Source of the DNA: a virus
Direction: 5' to 3' (one strand)
Length of the DNA stretch: 34,968 nt
Virus record (IMG/VR): IMGVR_UViG_3300027963_000017
Coordinates: 1-34,968 of that record
Position numbers and translations under genes: made by a program
The notes under the pieces: generated by a model
Seen by the model: only the letters and a program-made list of their open reading frames with translations
Database searches by the model: none
What the model was told of the DNA's origin: nothing
Shown here: positions 14,050 to 23,629 of the stretch, in pieces
Position numbering within the stretch: position 1 is the first letter of the stretch
Layout: each line of letters starts with the position of its first letter

Positions 14050-16143
14050 ATGGCAGACCGTTATTGGGTAGGCGGTACAGGTACATGGGACGGAACAAGT
14101 ACAACTAACTGGGCAGCCTCTAGCGGAGGAGCGAGTGGTGCGTCTGTTCCTACTGCGTCTGACAATGTATTTTTTGATGCCAACTCTAATGTGGGAACTG
14201 GTTCATTTACGGTCACAATGGCGACTACGCCTCGCGTCTGTAACGATTTTACTGCGTCTGGACTTGATGGAGCAATGACGTTAGCAGGCACAAATATTGG
14301 TTTGACTGTTAGTGGAAGTTTGACTTTTCAAGCAACAAACTTTTCTGCTACTTATACGGGACCAACAACATTTGCAGCAACAACCACAGGTAAAACTGTA
14401 ACTACTAATGGCGTTGCGTTTGCTGGAGCTGTTACGTTTAATGGTGTTGGTGGAGGATGGACTTTAGGTTCTGCTTTTACTACTACTGCTAATTCAACTT
14501 TAACTAATGGAACGCTAAACACATCAGCTAGTAATTACGCTATTACTGCTAATAATTTTTCGTCTAGCAATTCTAATGCAAGAACATTAACTCTTAATGC
14601 TTCAACATTTTCTTTAAATACTGCATTTAGCACAACCACAAGCACTAATTTTACTTTAAATGCAGGAACGTCAACAATAACATTGTCGAGTAATGCAGTT
14701 ACGTTTAATGGTGGCGGTTTAACTTATTACAATGTTTCTTTTACTCGCACAGCTTCCACTACTAGCCAAATAACTATAGCTGGAGCAAATACATTTAATA
14801 ATCTTACTTTTTCTACTCCAGCAGCAGCTGCTCGTAATGAAATAAATATTGGTGCAAATCAAATTATTAATGGAACATTGACGGCTAATGGTGCTAATGG
14901 AAGTCAAAGACTATGGTTTGATACTGATGCAATAGGAACATCTCGCACATTAACGTGCGCTGCCATTGCCGCAATGACTGATGTTGATTTTATGGACATT
15001 ACAATCGCTGGTGCGGTTGGAACATTATCTGGTACTCGATTAGGTGATTGTGGAGGTAATAGCAATATTTCGTTTGTTGCAGGAGCAAACAAATATTGGA
15101 ATTTACCGGCGGGAGGAAACTGGAGTGACACAGCATGGGCCACAAGTTCAGGTGGTGCTGTAGTTAATACAAATTTTCCGTTGCCACAAGATACTGCAAT
15201 TATTGAAAATGCAAATTTAAACGCAAGTGCAACAATAACATTAGATGTTGGTTTTAATATTGGTTCTCTAAATGCTTCTGGTAGAACTAGCGCAATGACG
15301 TTTGCTACTGGAACAACGGCACCTTATTTGTGCGGAAACTTTAGTTATGGTTCTGGTGTAACGACAACAGGAACAGGGGCGTTTACGTTTACAAACAGGT
15401 CAACAAAAACGCTTAATTCTGGTGGAGTAACTTTTACTCAACCAATAACAATTAATGCACCTAGTGGTGGAATTCAACTTTTAACTAACAATTTAACTTT
15501 AGGTTCTACATTAAGAACCATTCTTACCAACGGAACGTTAGATTTAAACGGTTTAGTTCTTAGCTCAGGTTTATTTTCAACCTCTACCGGAACTAAAAAT
15601 GTTACGTTTAATGGCGGCACATTTACAATTTCTGGCACTTCAACAACCGCTTGGAATAATGCACAGCCTACTAATTTTACGACTACGGCAGGTACAGGTG
15701 TTGGTTCTATATCAATGACGGGTGCTACTGCTAAAACTTTTGTCGGTGGTGGCTCAACATATAACTGCACACTAAACCAAGGTGGTGCTGGTACGCTGAC
15801 AATTAGTGGTTCTAATACGTTTACTAATATCACTAACACAGTTCAGCCTAATCAGATTACGGTAACTGCCGGAACAACAAATACGTTTACTAATTTTCAA
15901 TTATCCGGAACTACTGGAAATTTAATCACGTTGCGTAGTTCTTCTCCGGGTACTCAATATACGTTGTCCGACGCAACTGGAATAGTAACTGTATCTAATT
16001 TAGATATTCAGGACAGCATTGCTACAGGTGGAGCAACGTGGCGTGCGCCATCAAATTTGGGAAATGTGAACTCAGGAAACAATACTGGTTGGAGCTTTGC
16101 TGCTCTTATACTTATAAGTAGTTTCTTTGTGATGTTTAATTAA
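14050..16143 (+). CDS. Large beta-solenoid tail fibre or adhesin
   Basis: 697 residues from the ATG at 14050, chosen because GGAATAACT precedes it; an upstream in-frame ATG at 14008 lies inside the small gene before. Composition is Thr/Ser/Asn/Gly-rich with recurrent strands such as V-T-F-N-G-G and T-L-T-N-G-T. Two related modules are visible: R-Y-W-V-G-G-T-G-T-W near residue 4 and K-Y-W-N-L-P-A-G-G-N-W near 357, each followed by a P-x-x-x-D-N/T acidic loop and solenoid-like repeats. This fits a receptor-binding fibre. The last 12 residues are hydrophobic (LILISSFFVMFN), unusual for a fibre. Confidence 0.7.
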   Translation: MADRYWVGGTGTWDGTSTTNWAASSGGASGASVPTASDNVFFDANSNVGTGSFTVTMATTPRVCNDFTASGLDGAMTLAGTNIGLTVSGSLTFQATNFSATYTGPTTFAATTTGKTVTTNGVAFAGAVTFNGVGGGWTLGSAFTTTANSTLTNGTLNTSASNYAITANNFSSSNSNARTLTLNASTFSLNTAFSTTTSTNFTLNAGTSTITLSSNAVTFNGGGLTYYNVSFTRTASTTSQITIAGANTFNNLTFSTPAAAARNEINIGANQIINGTLTANGANGSQRLWFDTDAIGTSRTLTCAAIAAMTDVDFMDITIAGAVGTLSGTRLGDCGGNSNISFVAGANKYWNLPAGGNWSDTAWATSSGGAVVNTNFPLPQDTAIIENANLNASATITLDVGFNIGSLNASGRTSAMTFATGTTAPYLCGNFSYGSGVTTTGTGAFTFTNRSTKTLNSGGVTFTQPITINAPSGGIQLLTNNLTLGSTLRTILTNGTLDLNGLVLSSGLFSTSTGTKNVTFNGGTFTISGTSTTAWNNAQPTNFTTTAGTGVGSISMTGATAKTFVGGGSTYNCTLNQGGAGTLTISGSNTFTNITNTVQPNQITVTAGTTNTFTNFQLSGTTGNLITLRSSSPGTQYTLSDATGIVTVSNLDIQDSIATGGATWRAPSNLGNVNSGNNTGWSFAALILISSFFVMFN

Positions 16144-16167
16144 GTAGTTTAAGGTTGCGGGGTAAAA

Positions 16168-16497
16168 ATGGGTATTAACGCTTTTCAAAAAACAGGCAAC
16201 ACGGTTACGTTTTTAGCTGCTAGTTCAGCCCCGTCGCCAGTTCAATGTGTGTCAACAACGCTTGGTGGCAACCAATATCGTGTCATTAATACTGGCACAG
16301 TAACTGTCTTCTTGGGATACGGCTCTGATGCGGCTAACGCTACAACCAATGCTGGCATTGTGACCACTACGGGTCCTGCGTTTCCGATACTGCCGAACAC
16401 GGATGAGATTTTAACGTTTGTGCCGAACGCTTACTTTACGGGCATAACGTCTAGCGGTAACGCGACAATTTACATTACACCCGGCGACGGCCTATAA
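16168..16497 (+). CDS. Small beta-sandwich structural protein (paralogue A)
   Basis: 109 residues, beta-rich, starting MGINAFQKTGNTVTFLAASS and ending G-N-A-T-I-Y-I-T-P-G-D-G-L. The ending and overall pattern match the protein at 25832-26173 (G-T-A-T-V-Y-V-T-P-G-E-G-L), so the two are paralogues on opposite sides of the tail-ejection block. The ribosome site is GCGGGGTAAAA. Probably a virion surface or tail protein; exact role unknown. Confidence 0.65.
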   Translation: MGINAFQKTGNTVTFLAASSAPSPVQCVSTTLGGNQYRVINTGTVTVFLGYGSDAANATTNAGIVTTTGPAFPILPNTDEILTFVPNAYFTGITSSGNATIYITPGDGL

Positions 16498-16506
16498 GGA
16501 GTAACT

Positions 16507-16890
16507 ATGTTAAAGGTATCGGGTGGAGGAGGAAGTGGAAGTAATGGAACAGTAACTACTATCAATACTGGTACTGGTTTAACTGGTGGACCTATTACGT
16601 CTAATGGAACAATAAGCCTTGCTAATACGGCTGTATCTGCTGGCTCTTACGGAACTGCTACTCAGGTACCTCAAGTAACCATTGATGCTCAAGGTCGCAT
16701 TACTAGCGCGTCCAATGTAACTATTTTATTGTCTACTGGAAACAATGTAGCGGTTAATTTGGCTACGATTACAGCCAACACATCGGCTAACGCTACGTTT
16801 GCAACAGCTAGTTTGCCGTTAATTCCTGCTGGATATTTGTTTTTAAATTTGAATGGCACATTGGTTAAAGTTCCATACTACGGAGTTTAA
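16507..16890 (+). CDS. Short tail fibre protein
   Basis: 127 residues. It has the common fibre signature T-G-T-G-L-T-G-G-P-I near residue 22, then G-T-I-S-L-A-N-T-A-V and V-T-I-D-A-Q-G-R-I-T, a triple-beta-helix type stem found in many phage fibres. The C-terminus (YLFLNLNGTLVKVPYYGV) is a compact tip-like domain. GGAGTAACT precedes the ATG and the next gene follows directly. Confidence 0.75.
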   Translation: MLKVSGGGGSGSNGTVTTINTGTGLTGGPITSNGTISLANTAVSAGSYGTATQVPQVTIDAQGRITSASNVTILLSTGNNVAVNLATITANTSANATFATASLPLIPAGYLFLNLNGTLVKVPYYGV

Positions 16891-17112
16891 ATGGACGGAC
16901 AATCTTTATTTAACTTGGTCGTTGGCGTTGCTGCTTTCTTTGGTGGCTGGACGTTAAACAACATTACACGGATGCTTAACCGTATTGACGATGATGTTCG
17001 TGAGATACCTCACTTATATGTGAGCAAAGATGATTACAAGACAGACATTGCTGAGATTAAAGGAATGTTGAGCAAGATATTTGACCGATTAGATGATAAG
17101 GCAGACAAATAA
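16891..17112 (+). CDS. Small membrane protein with C-terminal coiled coil
   Basis: 73 residues. An N-terminal membrane segment (FNLVVGVAAFFGGWTLNNIT) is followed by a charged, helical domain ending D-E-I/A-E-I-K-G-M-L-S-K-I-F-D-R-L-D-D-K-A-D-K. This resembles small phage membrane proteins annotated as holin- or spanin-associated. It has no lipobox. It lies among fibre genes, away from the holin and endolysin at 26430-27283. The start is immediately after the fibre stop; its stop overlaps the next ATG. Confidence 0.65.
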   Translation: MDGQSLFNLVVGVAAFFGGWTLNNITRMLNRIDDDVREIPHLYVSKDDYKTDIAEIKGMLSKIFDRLDDKADK

Positions 17113-17462
17113 TGAACATGGAAACTCTCTCTACTGTTGAGTATGGGAACGATGAGTCCTTAGGAGAGTTTTTGTTTGAAAATGGTCTGCAACACAAGTT
17201 ATTTCAAGAGATATTCATGGATAGCGGCATTTCGGTGCCTATTTACCCCATTATTGATGCCCAAACAGACAATTTAGATGACTGGTTATTGGCTCATCAG
17301 GTAGAACATCAAGCGTTTGCGGGGCTATTAGAGCTTAATAATCCGTTCAATATGTTGGACGTAGACTTTAATAATGAGTCAGATTTTTATGATTGGATAG
17401 CCAGCCATTTGTACATACATCAGCAAATTGTGGCGTCCCTAGGAATTTCTGAGGCAAATTAA
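17112..17462 (+). CDS. Conserved acidic phage protein
   Basis: 116 residues, acidic, with a repeated L-x-x-H-x-x-E/I-H-Q pattern (WLLAHQVEHQAFAGLLELNN and WIASHLYIHQQIVASLGI) that suggests a duplicated helical unit of about 50 residues. The ATG overlaps the previous stop (TAATG); an ATG six bases later is also possible. Position between the fibre genes and the giant repeat protein suggests a virion or assembly protein. Family function unknown to me. Confidence 0.65.
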   Translation: MNMETLSTVEYGNDESLGEFLFENGLQHKLFQEIFMDSGISVPIYPIIDAQTDNLDDWLLAHQVEHQAFAGLLELNNPFNMLDVDFNNESDFYDWIASHLYIHQQIVASLGISEAN

Positions 17463-17511
17463 AAATGTTTCCCCCGCCCCAAAAAAAATCGGTTTTTAGG
17501 ATTTAGCAAAA

Positions 17512-20500
17512 ATGGCAACTACATTTACGCCACCTACATTAGATGCGGCTTCAGTTAAAGCTGCTTTAGCAGCTCAATCAAAAAAAAGCACTAATACTGG
17601 TTCTGATTTTGCGTTTCATAATCTTAATTACGGCGATGGAAACAGCCTTCTTATTGGTTATTGGACCACACAAAATAAAGATAATTTACTTGCTAAGTAC
17701 AATATTCCGGGACTTAATCTTAAATCTGTAAACGCAAATATAGTAACTGGAGCGGCGTTATTTGGAATTAATAAATACGTTATTGATGGTTCTCGTGTTG
17801 AGTATTTAGGGGATATGAATAAAGCGGCTAAACAAGCCGGAATAGAAACAAAAGGGAAGTCAAAAAAACAAATTTACGAAGAATTAAACCAAAAAGGTAA
17901 GGGTTTGTATGCTGTTGTTTCCAGAGGGGGAAACACAAAAAATCATTTTACTTCTTTATATAGAGAAGAAGGGAATACATTAGTTCCTGTTAAAAATTTT
18001 GATGGAAGTTATGCTTCACAAGAATTTAATTCTGATTGGAAAAGAAAAACAGAAACTATTACTGAACAAATAGTTAATAGTCCAATTGTAAGACTTTATG
18101 CAGGTATTGTAACTGGAGGAATGAGTTTAACAACTCAACTTGCTACAAATGCTTTATTTGATATTGCTCAAGGAAAGTCATCTCAAGATGTTATTAGAGG
18201 CATTGTTGGCACAGTTGCCGCTAACGAAGTTGTTGGAGTTTTAAAAGGAATAAACCAACAAATTGCTGGAGTTGGTCCACAATTTTTTAAAGACGATGTT
18301 GTTTCAGCGTTAGCTAATGCTGAGAGACAAGCAGTATATGCTCTTGCAACTAATCAAGATGTTGGTACCGCTGCGTTAGCAGGTGCTGCTGGTGGAGGTG
18401 CTGCAAGCCTTTCTTCTTTGCTTACAGACGATAAGTTACTGCAACAAGCAGCAGGTGAATTTGTTAAAAGTCTTGCCTCTGGAACAAATTTACAAATAGC
18501 ATTAAATGATGCTTTATCTGGATACCTTTTAGATTCAGCTCTGGCAAAAGACGAGGCAGAAAAAGCAATAAAAAAACAAGTTGCTGCTGATATAGAAAAT
18601 ATTGAGTTTAGCAAGTTAAGTGATTCTCAAGCAGAATTTCTAAAAAATACGTATGTTCAATTAGTTGGCTCGGATATTGACGGAAGAACTGTAATGGCAG
18701 CAGAAATGTCTGCTGCACCATCAGAGGATTGGCCTAAAATTTTTCCTGAAGCTGATTTTAGATACGACCCAGCTGGAAAAGTAGGAAACGTATTTCAAGT
18801 AACCAATAATCAAGGCGAGGCAATTTTAGCTAGGGAGATTACAAATCCCGACGGCGTAAAATTTTATTTTTACTACAACAATGCAACTGGAGAAACAGGA
18901 GTTTCTCAATATGTATTGGGTTCTGGCAAAACTCTTGAAGAACAATTTTCTATCAATGTAGATGCACAAATTCCTGAAACTAAATTATTAAATTTAATTA
19001 ACTCTGGTGCCAATCTCAGCACAGGAAATGTAAGCGTTGGTGGAGGTAATAACGTAACTAGCAATATTGCAGACGTAATTATTAATAGCGGTAATGTTGT
19101 AAGTGACGTAAGCAATGTTGCAACTGGAAACGTAACTACAGGTAATGTAAGTACGGATAACGTTAGTACAGGTAACGTTAGTATCGATGGTGGCAATACA
19201 ACTAGCGATGTAATAAATCTAATTAACTCTGGTGCTAATGTAAGCACAGGTAATGTAAGTCTCGACAATGTAAGCACTAGCAATGTTAGTACAGGTAACG
19301 TGGCAACAGGAAACGTTAATGTAACTAGCGATGTAATAAATTTAATCAGCTCTGGCGGCAATGTAAGCAGTAACGTTGGAAACGTAACTATTGATAATGG
19401 CAACGTTGCAAGCAATATAAGTGACGTAGGAAACGTAACGCTTACAGGCGGCAATGTAGTAAGCAATGTTGGCAACGTAACTCTTGATGCCGGAAACGTA
19501 GTTAGTAATGTAGGCAACGTAACAGTAGAGGCAGGAAACACTACAAGCGATTTACTAAACTTAATTGCTACAGGAAGCAACGTAACCATTGATGCTGGTA
19601 ACGTGACTAGTAATGTTGCAAATGTAACTAGCAATGTTAGCGATGTAATTAGCGATACAGGTAATGTAACTACTGATGCAGGGAACGTAGTCATTACTGG
19701 CGGCAACGTAGCAGCCAATGTAACGAATACAACGAGCGATTTAATCAACTTAATTAATTCTGGTGCTAACGTAACTAACGATGTGGGTAATGTAACCCTC
19801 ACCGGAGGAAACGTAACAAGTAACGTAGTTGACGAGATTAGTAATGTTGGCAATGTAACTATTGCGGATGCAAACGTAACTAGCAACTTAGGTAATGTCA
19901 CTCTTACCACCGGTAATACTACAGCTGATTTAATTAACTTAATAAATTCAGGTAGCAATGTTAGTAATGTAGTTATTGATTCCGGCAACGTTACAAGCAA
20001 CGTAAGCAACGTAGCCAGCAACGTAGTTATTGATTCGGGGAACGTAACTAGCAATTTAGCGAATGTAGTTATCGACTCTGGAAATGTAGCCAGTAATTTA
20101 AGTAACGTAATTATTGATTCAGGTAACGTAGTTAGTAACTTGAGCAATGTAGTCATTACTGGCGGCAACACAACGGCTGACTTGATAAACCTAATTAATT
20201 CCGAAGGCAACGTAACACTTGATAGTGGAAATGTAGCCAGCAACGTGGTTATCGACTCTGGAAACGTAACTAGTAATTTGAGTAATGTGGTTATCGACTC
20301 AGGCAATGTGGCAGCCAATGTAAGCAACGTGGTTGTTGATTCTGGAAACGTAGCAAGCAATGTTAGTAATGTTGTTGTGTCTGGAGTTGATACTAATGTA
20401 GCAAACGTGACTACAGGGAACGTCAGCACAGGAAATGTCAACGTAACAAGTGATTTAATAAACTTGATTTATTCAGGCGGCAATGTAAGTACAGGAAATG

Positions 20501-21138
20501 CAGTTGTTTCTGACGGCGGCACTAACACAGAAAATGTAACTAGCAATGTGGTTGTGTCCGGCGGCGACATTAATACGACAAACTTAATTAGCAATGTAGT
20601 TGTATCTGATGGTGTAGCAAACGTATCAAACGTTAGCACCGGAAACGTAACTATTGATAGTGGAAACACAACAGCAGAATTAATAAACTTAATAAATTCA
20701 GGCGGTAATGTCAGCACAGGAAATGTAACTACAGATAACGTAATTACTGACAATGTGACTAGCAATGTAGTTGTCTCTGGTGGCGAAACAAACGTATCAA
20801 ATGTTAGTACAGGCAACGTAAGTACCGGAAATGTTTTGATTTCAGGCGGTGGAACTAACAACGCAAATGCTTCTGTTGAAAACGTAAGTAGCAATGTGTC
20901 TACGCCTAGAAACAATACTATTTTGTTGTCTTTGTTAAATCAGCCTATTAATAGAGAAATTTTACCGATGAGAACGCCTAGTCAGACTAATGCTTCTCCG
21001 GGTAGTGCTGCATTAGCGCAAGCGTTACGTATTGGAGATGCTGGTGCTCCGGTATTTGGTGGTGACAAAGAGAAAAGTAAGCGGTCTGGCTGGAACGTAG
21101 AATCGTTACGTTATATGGGTAATTCGGAGGATAAATGA
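17512..21138 (+). CDS. Giant Asn-Val repeat virion protein
   Basis: 1208 residues, the largest protein here. Residues 1-490 are a mixed domain with an Ala/Gly-rich helical, membrane-interaction-like stretch (TAALAGAAGGGAASLSSLL near 288). Residues about 491-1133 are degenerate repeats of G-N-V and S-N-V units, interrupted nine times by D-L-I-N-L-I-N-S-G. A conserved-looking C-terminus (SPGSAALAQALRIGDAGAPV) and the following ejection-type genes suggest a virion or ejected protein, or a very long fibre. It has no recognisable enzyme domain. The stop overlaps the next gene by four bases (ATGA). AGGATTTAG is a weakish ribosome site. Confidence 0.7.
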   Translation: MATTFTPPTLDAASVKAALAAQSKKSTNTGSDFAFHNLNYGDGNSLLIGYWTTQNKDNLLAKYNIPGLNLKSVNANIVTGAALFGINKYVIDGSRVEYLGDMNKAAKQAGIETKGKSKKQIYEELNQKGKGLYAVVSRGGNTKNHFTSLYREEGNTLVPVKNFDGSYASQEFNSDWKRKTETITEQIVNSPIVRLYAGIVTGGMSLTTQLATNALFDIAQGKSSQDVIRGIVGTVAANEVVGVLKGINQQIAGVGPQFFKDDVVSALANAERQAVYALATNQDVGTAALAGAAGGGAASLSSLLTDDKLLQQAAGEFVKSLASGTNLQIALNDALSGYLLDSALAKDEAEKAIKKQVAADIENIEFSKLSDSQAEFLKNTYVQLVGSDIDGRTVMAAEMSAAPSEDWPKIFPEADFRYDPAGKVGNVFQVTNNQGEAILAREITNPDGVKFYFYYNNATGETGVSQYVLGSGKTLEEQFSINVDAQIPETKLLNLINSGANLSTGNVSVGGGNNVTSNIADVIINSGNVVSDVSNVATGNVTTGNVSTDNVSTGNVSIDGGNTTSDVINLINSGANVSTGNVSLDNVSTSNVSTGNVATGNVNVTSDVINLISSGGNVSSNVGNVTIDNGNVASNISDVGNVTLTGGNVVSNVGNVTLDAGNVVSNVGNVTVEAGNTTSDLLNLIATGSNVTIDAGNVTSNVANVTSNVSDVISDTGNVTTDAGNVVITGGNVAANVTNTTSDLINLINSGANVTNDVGNVTLTGGNVTSNVVDEISNVGNVTIADANVTSNLGNVTLTTGNTTADLINLINSGSNVSNVVIDSGNVTSNVSNVASNVVIDSGNVTSNLANVVIDSGNVASNLSNVIIDSGNVVSNLSNVVITGGNTTADLINLINSEGNVTLDSGNVASNVVIDSGNVTSNLSNVVIDSGNVAANVSNVVVDSGNVASNVSNVVVSGVDTNVANVTTGNVSTGNVNVTSDLINLIYSGGNVSTGNAVVSDGGTNTENVTSNVVVSGGDINTTNLISNVVVSDGVANVSNVSTGNVTIDSGNTTAELINLINSGGNVSTGNVTTDNVITDNVTSNVVVSGGETNVSNVSTGNVSTGNVLISGGGTNNANASVENVSSNVSTPRNNTILLSLLNQPINREILPMRTPSQTNASPGSAALAQALRIGDAGAPVFGGDKEKSKRSGWNVESLRYMGNSEDK
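18985..20910 (+). repeat. Degenerate in-frame Asn-Val repeat array
   Basis: About 1.9 kb encoding short units of five to nine residues centred on Asn-Val (G-N-V-x-S-N-V). Nine D-L-I-N-L-I-N-S-G markers occur near 18991, 19215, 19337, 19557, 19747, 19935, 20187, 20459 and 20685, with spacings from about 120 to 270 bases. The Asn-Val pair is written with at least six codon combinations (AACGTA, AATGTA, AACGTT, AATGTT, AACGTG, AATGTG), so the protein pattern is kept while the DNA has diverged. Confidence 0.85.
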
Positions 21139-22139
21139 ACAAAAAAATAGCACGGCTGTTAAAGGCTGACATTCAAGAATCTAGTGATTTAAGAGAAATT
21201 GCTAGGATGCTTGCCGGTAAAGGGCGGGGAGGCGATAGCTTACTTGCCCACATAACTCCGAAAGAAGCCGAGATTCTTAAAGAAGCTGGCGGCGCAGGAA
21301 CTACAAATCCTGAAACGGGATTGTTAGAATTCTTTGATTTTTCTAACTACGATAGTTCTTCCGGCTCGGCTGACCGAGAGTATGTTCCTACGTTTGGTGA
21401 TTACTCGGTTCCTGCTCAGCCAGATGCTCCTAATGTTGTTCCTACGTTTGGTGATTTTTCGGTACCTGCACAACCAGTTTCCCCTACTTCTACAGGAGGA
21501 GGTTATCAAAATTTTGCAGAAATAGGTTCGTCACCAGAACAAGCGGGTCAATCTTTTGCTTTGACTCAGCAAGGATTTCCTGCTGGAGCAGAAGCAGCTG
21601 CTAAAGAAAGACAAGCGTTAATTGGAAAAGGCGGGGCCGCTGGTGATAAAGAAAAACCATTTTTAAGTAATGAACAAATGGTTCGTCTTGGCTTAGCTGG
21701 TGGCTTGGGTGTCTACGGAGCAATGCAACAGAAAAAAGCAGCAGACCAAGCTCAAAAAGCCGCGGGAGAACAAAAAGCTGTTGCTAAGCCTTATCAAGAT
21801 GAAGGCAGAAAACTGATAGAAGCTGCACAGCGTGGTGAATTGACAGCGGCTGGACAGCAACAGCTACAAGGGCTACAAGCGCAATTAGCGCAGGGTGCTG
21901 AAGCTAGGGGTGGTGTTGGTGCGGCTCAAGCGGCTGCTCAAGCACAGGCTTTCCGTAACCAGTTGCTGCAAAACCAGTATGACTATGGATTGAGAGTTTC
22001 TCAGATTGGCGACAACATTGCTTTGGGTGCTATTAGAACAGGTATGCAGCTTGACCAGCAATTGAATCAAGCGAACATGGCTTTCTATACTCAGCTTGGT
22101 AGTTTGGCTGCTGGCGTTCCAACGTATAGGAGTCAATAA
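21135..22139 (+). CDS. Probable internal virion protein 1
   Basis: 334 residues. The N-terminus (SDLREIARMLAGKGRGGDSL, then LLAHITPKEAEILKEAGG) is a pattern I associate with internal or tail-associated proteins next to ejection genes in related phages. An 18-residue unit (VPTFGDYSVPAQP then VPTFGDFSVPAQP) is tandemly duplicated near residue 85. The second half is Ala/Gln-rich and helical (QQLQGLQAQLAQGAEARGGV). It overlaps both neighbours by four and one bases. It is probably part of the DNA ejection machinery. Confidence 0.6.
   Translation: MNKKIARLLKADIQESSDLREIARMLAGKGRGGDSLLAHITPKEAEILKEAGGAGTTNPETGLLEFFDFSNYDSSSGSADREYVPTFGDYSVPAQPDAPNVVPTFGDFSVPAQPVSPTSTGGGYQNFAEIGSSPEQAGQSFALTQQGFPAGAEAAAKERQALIGKGGAAGDKEKPFLSNEQMVRLGLAGGLGVYGAMQQKKAADQAQKAAGEQKAVAKPYQDEGRKLIEAAQRGELTAAGQQQLQGLQAQLAQGAEARGGVGAAQAAAQAQAFRNQLLQNQYDYGLRVSQIGDNIALGAIRTGMQLDQQLNQANMAFYTQLGSLAAGVPTYRSQ
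21384..21478 (+). repeat. 54-base tandem duplication inside internal protein 1
   Basis: GTTCCTACGTTTGGTGA occurs at 21384 and again at 21438, exactly 54 bases apart. The following bases are similar but diverged and both copies encode V-P-T-F-G-D-Y/F-S-V-P-A-Q-P. It is an in-frame duplication within a Pro-rich linker. Confidence 0.75.
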
Positions 22140-23629
22140 TGGCTGACCCAATGTCACCTGAAGCACAAGACTTAACTAAACAGCCTAAACAGCCTAAAGC
22201 GTTTACGTTGCCGCCAGCACCTGAGCTGTCTGCTCTGAACGCTAATTTAGGTGGAACTCCGGGTGTGTCTGATTTTACGGCTAAACGTCCAGAACTTAAA
22301 ACGTCTGCCGAGGCATCAGCAGAACAGGAAAAACAACTTGGAAAGCTAGGTCAAGTTGAAGCCCCTATTATGGCTGCTCAACAAGCCGGAGAAGAATACA
22401 AAGCAACTGCTCAAGCTGATATTGCCCGTCAAAGCAGAGAGCAATCTCAAGACATTGAGGCTGGATTAGACCTTGCGCGTGAAAAGTTTCCTTACGAACA
22501 ATTTAAGCCAACGCAGGAAAATATGCAGAGTCTTGCCACCTTGTTTAGCTTGGTTGGCATGATTGGCGTTTCTATGGGCGGTGCTGGAAAGATGTCGGCA
22601 ATGGCTTCATTAAACGCTATGACAGGAATGATGAACGGCTGGCAAAAAGGTCGTAAAGATTTGTGGGAAAAAGAAAAAATAGAGTTTGATAAAAATATGG
22701 CTAGGACAAAATCTATTCTTGATGATGCTTACAAAGATGCTGACCGTGCCTACAAAACATTAGCCTACAACCGTGATGAAGCAATTGCATTAGCTAACGA
22801 ATCTGTTGCCAAACTTGGCAGTCAGGTTGGGAAGCAGATTTTAGAAAAACAAGGTATTGAGCGTTACATTAATTACCTTGATGGCGTTCGTAAAGATTTA
22901 AAAAACGCTGAACAATTAGCTTCTAAAGAAAGAATAGATGCTGAACGTGAAGATAGGCGAGATGCTAGACAAGTTGCTAGAGACGCAGAGGCTGCCAAAA
23001 GGCAACAAAAGCAGTTTGAGAATTCTTACGCTTTGTTAGCTGCAAAACTAGACCAAAAAGAAAATAAGCCTGTAAAAGAAAAAGAAGCTCAACAAATTGA
23101 GGGATTAACTTCTTTGTCTCAAGAACTTCGGCAACTTGAAAAAGATTTTAAACCAGAATATGCGAGTCTTGGTTTGCTAGGTTTTGGTGCAGAAGCATCA
23201 TTAGAAGCTAAACGCCGCTTAGGAACTGACGAAGGCGCAAAAGCAGTTCAATGGTGGTCTAAATATGAGCGTTTGCAAGCACCTAATAGACACGCTTTGT
23301 TTGGCGCAACATTGACAGGAAACGAATTGAAAAACTATCAATCGTTTACTGCTAAAAAATCTGACGACCCAACTGTTGTAAGAAATATGTTGCTCGACCA
23401 AGCAGATTTTTCTGACGCAACCGCAAAAGGACGGTCCCGAGCTTTAAGAGATTCTGGCTACAACGTTCCTGAAATAAGACCAAGAAGTTTTTTAAATACT
23501 TATAGTGGCGAAGGTTCTGGTGTAGATATTCAAACAGAAAGAAAAAATGCTCAGTCTGCAATTGATGCTGGTGCAGATGCTAACCAAGTAAGAGCTAGAT
23601 ACAAACAAAAAACTGGTCAGGAGTTTTAA
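22139..23629 (+). CDS. Probable internal virion protein 2
   Basis: 496 residues, mostly helical and coiled-coil (a long Lys/Glu/Ala/Arg-rich middle around 240-320). A Gly/Met/Ala-rich hydrophobic stretch lies near residue 128 (ATLFSLVGMIGVSMGGAG). A soluble coiled-coil protein with one glycine-rich membrane-seeking segment fits podovirus internal proteins that leave the head to form a channel in the host envelope. The start overlaps the previous stop (TAATG), and the next gene follows directly. Confidence 0.6.
   Translation: MADPMSPEAQDLTKQPKQPKAFTLPPAPELSALNANLGGTPGVSDFTAKRPELKTSAEASAEQEKQLGKLGQVEAPIMAAQQAGEEYKATAQADIARQSREQSQDIEAGLDLAREKFPYEQFKPTQENMQSLATLFSLVGMIGVSMGGAGKMSAMASLNAMTGMMNGWQKGRKDLWEKEKIEFDKNMARTKSILDDAYKDADRAYKTLAYNRDEAIALANESVAKLGSQVGKQILEKQGIERYINYLDGVRKDLKNAEQLASKERIDAEREDRRDARQVARDAEAAKRQQKQFENSYALLAAKLDQKENKPVKEKEAQQIEGLTSLSQELRQLEKDFKPEYASLGLLGFGAEASLEAKRRLGTDEGAKAVQWWSKYERLQAPNRHALFGATLTGNELKNYQSFTAKKSDDPTVVRNMLLDQADFSDATAKGRSRALRDSGYNVPEIRPRSFLNTYSGEGSGVDIQTERKNAQSAIDAGADANQVRARYKQKTGQEF

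Noticed and set aside
18906-20441. 511-residue minus-strand open frame opposite the Asn-Val repeats (and 20469-20915)
   Set aside because: It is the antisense of an in-frame repeat whose codons give no stops on the other strand. The product is a monotonous Leu/Thr/Val sequence, there is no ribosome site, and it lies inside a strongly supported sense gene.
18985-20910. CRISPR array or diversity-generating retroelement
   Set aside because: The repeats are degenerate, in frame and without unique spacers of equal length. No cas genes, reverse transcriptase or template repeat are present.
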